Positions 37,619 to 42,242 of a stretch of DNA of 42,242 nt are shown piece by piece. This DNA comes from a virus: positions 1-42,242 of the IMG/VR virus record IMGVR_UViG_3300009285_004767; one strand, written 5' to 3'. Made by a program: the position numbers and the translations under genes. How positions within the stretch are numbered: position 1 is the stretch's first letter; each line of letters opens with the position of its first letter. The notes under the pieces were generated by a model. That model saw nothing but the letters and a program-made list of their open reading frames with translations. It ran no database searches and was not told the DNA's origin.

Positions 37619-38760
37619 TTCGCCTCCAAAATGGCTCGCCGCGCTGTTGATAAGTGGATGAGTTCCTTCCTCTCAGCCGCCGTCATATCAACGAGCTTAA
37701 AAAGCTGTGTGACGGCGTTATATTCGGCCATCGTCCTCGCCGACCCGATTCGTTCGGTATATTCTTCGACGCTCACCTTTGCCGGTTGCGTGGCGACCTG
37801 CGCTTCAGCGGCGGCTAGGGCGTTACCGGCAAGCGCGTCGTCAATTTCGGCGTCGGATTCAAGCTCCGCCCGACGCTTGGCGAACGCGGCGTCGGCCTTT
37901 TGAACGAGGGCGGGATCGAGCGTTGACCTATCCATATTCCCCCATTTGGCAAATCGCTTGGCGAACTCTCCCGCGGTAAAGGACGGAATCAGCGCGATGG
38001 ATTGTTCAAGCGTCGCGAGTTTCACGCCGGCCGCGGCGGGCCTGACGGTTGCTTTCGGCGTGACGGTTGCTTTCGGCGTGACGGTTGGACGCGCCGGTGC
38101 GCCTGGATCGCGCTCTTCGGTGATTTCCCCTTCAACCGTATCAGTCCCACGCTCTTCGGTCAATCCGTCAACTTGACCCACAGCGATAGAAGATGATTGA
38201 TCAGCAGGTATATCAACGCCGAGTTCTTCGGGGGCGTAGAGGCTATTACCTGGATCAATAGCCCGCAGCCCACCTGTCGCGCACCGAGCGCGAAGCATAA
38301 ACCGCGGGTATTTACTCCAAGAGTCTTTTCCTAAAAGCCCGGCGCGCTTCGCGTCCTCAAGAGTGAAGGTCTCCTGGTGTTCATCGCCGCTTGGCGACCG
38401 CAACCAAAGAACAGCGCGAACCTCGGTGGACTCTTTCCAACTTATATGTCCGCCCCGCTTGACGAACATCCCTAGTTGGAGTTCAGCTGAGAGTGTTGGC
38501 TTCCCCTGTATCACAGAAATCAGCCGCAACGATTGCATTGGAGGTAAGCCAAGCTCTCGCCCGGTCAAAATGATGGCGGCGACTTGAGCTCCCGTCCGAA
38601 TAGCCGGGGGGAGAAAGCCGGTTCGGACGAGTTGCTCGCCAAAATGGACCAGCGAATTGAACATCTGGTCATTTGTAGCAATTGCGAACCCATCTTTAGA
38701 CGCGGACGCGAGCGCGGTCGCAATCTCGCCGGTCTGTTCGTCAACCTGCTCGTTGGTCAT
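37615..38760 (-). CDS. recT: RecT-family ssDNA-annealing protein, 381 aa
   Basis: Residues about 30-175 carry the RecT core: AIRTGAQVAAIILTGRELGL, then PTLSAELQLGMFVKRGG and the SKYPRFMLRARC segment. The C-terminal third is a Thr/Pro/Lys linker with short repeats (TVTPKA) and a helical end. It anneals homologous single strands during replication and recombination. The start at 38760 overlaps Gp157's stop (ATGA). No exonuclease partner of the RecE/lambda Exo type is evident nearby. Confidence 0.85.
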   Translation of the reverse strand: MTNEQVDEQTGEIATALASASKDGFAIATNDQMFNSLVHFGEQLVRTGFLPPAIRTGAQVAAIILTGRELGLPPMQSLRLISVIQGKPTLSAELQLGMFVKRGGHISWKESTEVRAVLWLRSPSGDEHQETFTLEDAKRAGLLGKDSWSKYPRFMLRARCATGGLRAIDPGNSLYAPEELGVDIPADQSSSIAVGQVDGLTEERGTDTVEGEITEERDPGAPARPTVTPKATVTPKATVRPAAAGVKLATLEQSIALIPSFTAGEFAKRFAKWGNMDRSTLDPALVQKADAAFAKRRAELESDAEIDDALAGNALAAAEAQVATQPAKVSVEEYTERIGSARTMAEYNAVTQLFKLVDMTAAERKELIHLSTARRAILEAK

Positions 38761-39251
38761 CTGATCCTCAATGTTTCCCCAGCCGCCACGATGACGCTCG
38801 CGGGGATAGGCTCGCCGCGCTTCCACGCCGCGACGAGTTCCGACTTGTTAATCGTGACCGCCACGCGGCGGAACTGTTCTGGCAATTTCAAGGGGTCGTC
38901 GGGGCATTGCCGAACACCCGGCGGGGTTGCAACGATACTTACCGTTCCGATTCCGAACCGGAACTTGTCTTCGCCGCGCATCTTCATTGAAGCGAGAAGA
39001 TACGCCTTTATGCGTTCCACGCGGTTGGCCCGCGTCTTCACGAGTTCGGCTAAGCGCCGGGCTTCAGTGCGCGCCTGTTCAACTTCCGCCTCGAACTCCA
39101 GAATCCATTTGGCGAGCGATTCGACGGCGGATTCGCGGTCAAGTTCAAGCGCGTCAAGCGCGGCGAGTTGTTCGGGCGTAATTTCGCCGGTTTCTTCATC
39201 GGTCTGCGAGAGGACAAACCGGATATGCTCATCAATACTGTAGAGAGTCAT
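38757..39251 (-). CDS. Siphovirus Gp157-like protein, 164 aa
   Basis: Starts MTLYSIDEHIRFVL, followed by TDEETGEITPEQLAALDAL and a coiled coil, then a C-terminal domain with GIGTVSIVATP. This is the order of the Gp157 family (phage Sfi11 type), commonly next to recombination genes. Its biochemical function is not known to me. It overlaps its neighbours on both sides. Confidence 0.8.
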   Translation of the reverse strand: MTLYSIDEHIRFVLSQTDEETGEITPEQLAALDALELDRESAVESLAKWILEFEAEVEQARTEARRLAELVKTRANRVERIKAYLLASMKMRGEDKFRFGIGTVSIVATPPGVRQCPDDPLKLPEQFRRVAVTINKSELVAAWKRGEPIPASVIVAAGETLRIR

Positions 39252-39471
39252 CTTTCTCCTCGTTGGGTTGCTCGACCGTTTCCGCTACCGCTTCGTCAGA
39301 CAGGCGGAGCTTCAGCGGCTTACGGGCTTCACTCCGCATTTCGTCGCGGTTGGATAGCTCGACCAGACGATCTATGTCGGCCTTCTCGCCGAGCCAAGAA
39401 CCGACTCGGCGACCATCCGCGTCGAACACCCACGACTCGCCGTGCCAAATCTTTTCGGTTCTCAACATCAT
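39232..39471 (-). CDS. Small acidic hypothetical protein, 79 aa
   Basis: Starts ATGATG at 39471, overlapping the previous stop. The first half has a beta pattern (EKIWHGESWVFDADGRRVGS), the second is charged with an acidic tail. No family is recognised. Confidence 0.6.
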   Translation of the reverse strand: MMLRTEKIWHGESWVFDADGRRVGSWLGEKADIDRLVELSNRDEMRSEARKPLKLRLSDEAVAETVEQPNEEKDDSLQY

Positions 39472-39584
39472 TTCACTCCTCGCAATGCCCGTTTCGCGGC
39501 GCGGGCGTGAGTTGAACGGCGGTTATCACGCTTGATCAGCCATAGCGCCAAGCCGATCAGCGCCAAGCCGATGATAGTGGTCAT
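39468..39584 (-). CDS. Tiny membrane protein, 38 aa
   Basis: ATG at 39584 follows GGGGACGAAACTG and overlaps the previous gene by TGATG-type coupling. It is one membrane segment (about 3-18, TIIGLALIGLALWLI) followed by a basic tail. It could be an exclusion or inhibitor peptide; the sequence shows only the topology. Confidence 0.5.
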   Translation of the reverse strand: MTTIIGLALIGLALWLIKRDNRRSTHARAAKRALRGVK

Positions 39585-39760
39585 CAGTTTCGTCCCCGGC
39601 AATCCGGCGGCGCAGGCCAAACGTGAATACGTTGGCAGGCCGGGCAGTAGTCGTCGTGGCAATAGAGCCGCCGCTCGAGATACAATTCTTCGCGCTCTCG
39701 CTGGAGCCGCCGCTCATCTTGGCGGCGGCGCCCGTCTCCGTTGTCCTCTTTACCTATCAT
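39584..39760 (-). CDS. Small zinc-binding-like protein, 58 aa
   Basis: ATG at 39760 opens a 58-codon frame tightly coupled to both neighbours. A basic/acidic helix (residues 10-32) precedes YCHDDYCPACQRIHVW, in which three Cys and two His can bind metal, and a last Cys lies near the end. Frames on the other strand and in other phases here lack such coupling and are rejected. Confidence 0.55.
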   Translation of the reverse strand: MIGKEDNGDGRRRQDERRLQREREELYLERRLYCHDDYCPACQRIHVWPAPPDCRGRN

Positions 39761-40016
39761 CGGCGGCGCTCCCCGGTGATGTGCCGGATTGTCTCGATGC
39801 CTCCGCCTGTTCGACTCGACACATAACCCGTAATGCTTGCTCTACTGCACGATTGGCAAGCATTTCAAATTCACCATCGCGCCTGGGTTCGCAGGGTAGG
39901 GCCACACCCGCTCCAGCCGTTTCAGATGAAAGCATTCCTTGCATCGCCGCGATCGCATAACGATCGAGACGTGACACCCTTTCGTTCTCCCAGCTACAAG
40001 CTTCACACTTACTCAT
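39750..40016 (-). CDS. Small phage protein with AAMQGML motif, 88 aa
   Basis: Start at 40016 overlaps the end of the previous gene. The CEAC pair at the N-terminus and the segment RYAIAAMQGMLS match a recurrent short phage protein type. The remaining sequence is an Ala/Glu/Arg-rich helix. Function is unknown. Confidence 0.6.
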   Translation of the reverse strand: MSKCEACSWENERVSRLDRYAIAAMQGMLSSETAGAGVALPCEPRRDGEFEMLANRAVEQALRVMCRVEQAEASRQSGTSPGSAADDR

Positions 40017-40233
40017 CGGCGGCTCCCCCGGCGGTCTGGTGAAGCGGCATTGGGGCATAAACGGGGTGCGCCCCAGTTGCCTGAGCGTCAATCTCGGGCA
40101 ACAGGTGTCTCAGGCTGTTCTGCGCTATCCATAACAATTCCGCGGCCTCAAGCCACGAGCCTGATTTGTAGAACGAGCGGGCGGTCGCAACCCGCTCAAT
40201 GACCCCAACAATTGATCTTTCAATCTCGTCCAT
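40009..40233 (-). CDS. Small helical hypothetical protein, 74 aa
   Basis: First gene downstream of the promoter at 40348-40376; start at 40233 follows AAAGGGGAAGAA. Two predicted helices (ERSIVGVIERVATARSF and WLEAAELLWIAQNSLRHLL) with a flexible end. The hairpin at 40256-40300 lies in its leader. No family is recognised. Confidence 0.6.
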   Translation of the reverse strand: MDEIERSIVGVIERVATARSFYKSGSWLEAAELLWIAQNSLRHLLPEIDAQATGAHPVYAPMPLHQTAGGAADE

Positions 40234-40255
40234 TTCTTCCCCTTTGAGAGTGCAA

Positions 40256-40300
40256 GCCCCGCGCCTTGAGTCTGGAGAGGACTTTGGGAAGGCGCGGGGC
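40256..40300 (-). other. 12-pair leader hairpin
   Basis: GCCCCGCGCCTT (40256-40267) pairs perfectly with AAGGCGCGGGGC (40289-40300). It lies between the promoter at 40348-40376 and the first gene at 40233 and is not followed by T-run, so it is a 5' leader hairpin. Confidence 0.7.
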
Positions 40301-40347
40301 GTTGCGACTCATCCTTTGCATTTTGCGCCTCTCCAGACGCGATTGTA

Positions 40348-40376
40348 AATATACGGAACTTTTTGGCAAAAGTCAA
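40348..40376 (-). promoter_or_regulatory. Leftward sigma70-type promoter for the recombination operon
   Basis: TTGACT (40376-40371), 17-base spacer, TATATT (40353-40348) on the minus strand, with the CTATTGACTT element shared with 30348-30376. It would transcribe 40233 down to about 30373, including recT and the methyltransferases. Confidence 0.75.
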
Positions 40377-40435
40377 TAGTCGGCGACCGCTTTGCGGGCA
40401 TCGCGTTCAAATTGCCGCATTCCCCGCCGCAAGCG

Positions 40436-40582
40436 TCATTGATATTCCACTTCCCTTCCTACCCAAGCCGAGTGATCGTTGACCGGCTGGTCCTCAACGC
40501 CTGCTTCTTCGAGCGTAAGGCAGGCAAGATTGCCGTAATCGTTGACGACGGCCTGAAGCTCGGTGATCTCGGTGATATTCAC
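40436..40582 (-). CDS. Small acidic protein, 48 aa
   Basis: GTG at 40582 follows AGGGGAAGAGAA and overlaps the helicase-loader stop. The product is acidic with an N-terminal ITEITELQAVV helix. It is the last gene of the replication group before the next promoter. No family is recognised. Confidence 0.5.
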   Translation of the reverse strand: MNITEITELQAVVNDYGNLACLTLEEAGVEDQPVNDHSAWVGREVEYQ

Positions 40583-41358
40583 TTCTCTTCCCCTTTTATT
40601 AGTATCCCCTTGTCTATCGTCAATCGGGCGCTTGACAGGCCGGTTGGAAAGATTATAAACTCCCCGCACTCGCATATCCGATCTATTGCCCAAGCGCCAT
40701 AACGACCTATCAATCCTTCGACCGACTCTATATTAGTCGTAACAATCAACTGACGTTCGTTCCGGTAGATATGATCTATCAAGGCTCCAACGAGCTCGCT
40801 AACCCGCTCATCTTGCGCGCCCTCCGCCTTGCCGCTTTCGCCTTGGCCAAGATCATCGAGCAGAAGAACTTGTTTGTGCTCAATAAACCTCTCCCAAATC
40901 TCGTCTCGATTGAATCCGGCGCGAACATAGTCAGGGATGAATCGGACAGCCGAGAGATATTGGCCGGGCTTGACGCCCATTTGATAAAGCTCTTTCAACG
41001 CAGATACCGCCAAATGGGTCTTGCCCAACCCCCGCCTGCCCATCAGGATTATCCATCGGTCTCCCGCGAGCGTCTCAACCCGTCTCTTGATCTGCCCGAT
41101 CTCAGGCGTTCGGTCGTCGAATGACTCAAAGGTCATATCCTCATATCTGGGCGGGATACGAAGACGCTCTACCATATTGATATTGAATTGTTTGGCTTCA
41201 CAATCCGCACATAAGTCTTCAATCTCATCACCAAACGATTTGGGATATGGAAACAAAACATCTCGCACCCCAGTTCTGCGCTCCCAAACTTTATCGCAGT
41301 GAGGGCATATTACATCAACCGTAATTATCGCCTTTTCATATATTTCGGTTTCGTTCAT
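40579..41358 (-). CDS. DnaC-like helicase loader (AAA+ ATPase), 259 aa
   Basis: Walker A GRRGLGKTH (107-115) and Walker B VLLLDD (164-169) with a later TTN sensor define the DnaC/IstB-type AAA+ fold. An N-terminal zinc knuckle is formed by Cys18/Cys21 and Cys50/Cys53. It loads the host replicative helicase at the phage origin. It overlaps the initiator gene by ATGA, as expected for a lambda O/P-like pair. Confidence 0.88.
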   Translation of the reverse strand: MNETEIYEKAIITVDVICPHCDKVWERRTGVRDVLFPYPKSFGDEIEDLCADCEAKQFNINMVERLRIPPRYEDMTFESFDDRTPEIGQIKRRVETLAGDRWIILMGRRGLGKTHLAVSALKELYQMGVKPGQYLSAVRFIPDYVRAGFNRDEIWERFIEHKQVLLLDDLGQGESGKAEGAQDERVSELVGALIDHIYRNERQLIVTTNIESVEGLIGRYGAWAIDRICECGEFIIFPTGLSSARLTIDKGILIKGEEK

Positions 41359-42146
41359 ATCTTTCCGAGCTCCTTAAGCTGTTGGACATACTCGTCGTCG
41401 TCTTTTGAGGGAATAGAGAATCGTCGCGGTTGATTTGATGGAACTCCCTTTCGCCATCTCTCATAGGTAGTCTTAAGCCAATTGCCGAAAAAGCGTTTGT
41501 GATCGTGGGGAGCTTTCTTGGGGTTGTTCAATATCCATAGATGGGCGAACTTCACCTCTTGGAGGTAATCAAAGCCCGCGGGATAGACGGCAACTATTTC
41601 CGCTTCCCATCTGACCGGATCGCGCACGTCTTTCCAAGTTTCAGAAACGAAGAGCGAGAACGGCGTGGTCGGGGCGAGCGGCGAAGCCGCCGTACTACTC
41701 CCCCCATCGGGGGGCTGTGTAACGTTACGTAACGGCTGTAACGTTACAGCCGTTACAGACGTTACCCCTCCTGTCTCTGTCTCTGTCTCTGTCTCTGTTA
41801 GTGTCTCTGTTTCTTTTGCTTCTTTTCTTTGGCGAAAAAGTCGAACACGCCCCGCTGATTCCCCTTGATACCGCGCCCAATTCTTAATAATCCAATCCCC
41901 ATCTTCTATCCGTAACGCTAAATCTATTACTGCAACATTGCATAGCATTTCAATATCCCCTTTGGGCACGCGCCATTTTGAGGCAGCAACTGTGAATGGG
42001 ATGGCTTTGGCTCGCCCCAAGATTCCATCTCTCTTGATGTAACAGAGCATTTCAATCCACGCAAGCCGAACGGCTGGCGGTTGGTCATAGAGCCACTCGG
42101 AGTCGCTCCAAGACGTGTTAAGCCGAATCCATCGTTCAGTTGACAT
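41355..42146 (-). CDS. Replication initiator (replisome organiser-like), 263 aa
   Basis: The start at 42146 follows GGGAGGACGA; a longer frame from 42224 is leader. The N-terminal ~100 residues (STERWIRLNTSW, LAWIEMLCYIKRDGILG, WIIKNWARYQ) form a winged-helix domain typical of phage replisome organisers. A low-complexity Thr/Glu linker follows, then a C-terminal domain ending in a YVQQLKELGK helix. The linker DNA contains the palindrome/iteron cluster at 41719-41765, so the protein may bind within its own gene. DnaC-like loader follows. Confidence 0.8.
   Translation of the reverse strand: MSTERWIRLNTSWSDSEWLYDQPPAVRLAWIEMLCYIKRDGILGRAKAIPFTVAASKWRVPKGDIEMLCNVAVIDLALRIEDGDWIIKNWARYQGESAGRVRLFRQRKEAKETETLTETETETETGGVTSVTAVTLQPLRNVTQPPDGGSSTAASPLAPTTPFSLFVSETWKDVRDPVRWEAEIVAVYPAGFDYLQEVKFAHLWILNNPKKAPHDHKRFFGNWLKTTYERWRKGVPSNQPRRFSIPSKDDDEYVQQLKELGKI
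41719..41765. other. Candidate replication origin: GTAACG iterons and 28-bp palindrome
   Basis: Within 47 bases the hexamer GTAACG or its complement CGTTAC occurs seven times. A perfect 28-base palindrome spans 41729-41756, centred on CTGTAACGTTACAG, and a 10-base one, GTAACGTTAC, lies at 41719-41728. A strongly strand-biased pyrimidine tract follows (about 41770-41830). In lambda-like phages the origin iterons lie inside the initiator gene in the same way. Origin function is inference. Confidence 0.6.
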
Positions 42147-42164
42147 TCGTCCTCCCGAACCAGA

Positions 42165-42241
42165 AACGCCTTTGTCTCCGGTCGAACAGGCAGTTCCTTT
42201 AGCTACGCGCATCAGGCTGCTCAACCAGAGACAAAGGCGTT
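42165..42241 (-). repeat. 14-bp inverted repeat at the window end
   Basis: AACGCCTTTGTCTC (42165-42178) and GAGACAAAGGCGTT (42228-42241) are perfect complements around 49 bases. They lie in the leader of the replication initiator on the minus strand and could form a long-loop hairpin or a protein-binding pair. The second arm stops one base before the window end. Confidence 0.6.
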
Positions 42242-42242
42242 G

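Noticed and set aside
1-42242. CRISPR array, integrase, transposase or phage RNA polymerase
   Set aside because: No regularly spaced identical repeats and no protein with the corresponding motifs were seen. The leader repeats are spaced by genes, not spacers.

Overview
The window reads as a complete or nearly complete genome of a tailed bacteriophage. It is most likely podovirus-like: there are recognisable terminase, portal, scaffold, coat, adaptor and ejection-type proteins, but no tape-measure, sheath, baseplate or major tail-tube gene. Genes are tightly packed, many start/stop pairs overlap as ATGA or GTGA, and Shine-Dalgarno (SD) sites are common, so the host is a bacterium. Nothing in the sequence fixes the host taxon. 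There is no integrase, RNA polymerase, CRISPR array or intact tRNA.

The layout is two divergent arms that start from a control region at about 2.8-3.0 kb. A leftward promoter (2817-2846) reads through a cassette of small genes (2744 down to 103) that begins with an XRE-type repressor-like gene. Four of these genes follow a near-identical twin-hairpin leader and the repressor gene follows a partial copy. A rightward promoter (2955-2983) reads into a tandemly duplicated ~0.9 kb segment, then terS, two secreted-type paralogues, terL, portal, scaffold, coat, adaptor/tail proteins, three ejection-type proteins, a LamG/beta-helix tail spike and a lysis cassette ending at 29021. Paired hairpins at 29024-29083 separate the arms.

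The right end (42146 down to 29108) is all leftward. It carries a replication initiator with an iteron/palindrome cluster inside its gene (candidate origin), a DnaC-like helicase loader, a recombination set (Gp157-like, RecT, SSB-like), a PD-(D/E)XK-like nuclease, two DNA methyltransferase-like genes, an HExxH protein and many small zinc-ribbon or coiled-coil proteins. If the molecule is circular or circularly permuted, this block simply continues the small-gene cassette across the window ends. Two further leftward promoters (40348-40376 and 30348-30376) subdivide it, and a near copy of the second lies antisense inside the late region (27431-27459).

Features that stand out: the repeated twin-hairpin gene leaders; the duplicated module that cuts off one copy of the terS start; a C8 tract in the spacer of the regulator promoter; genes with no canonical start (portal with ACG, a methyltransferase with ATT) but well-placed SD sites; two genes with a hairpin between SD and start; five virion-region proteins with Sec-type signal peptides; and two tRNA-3'-half-like elements placed directly before SD sites.
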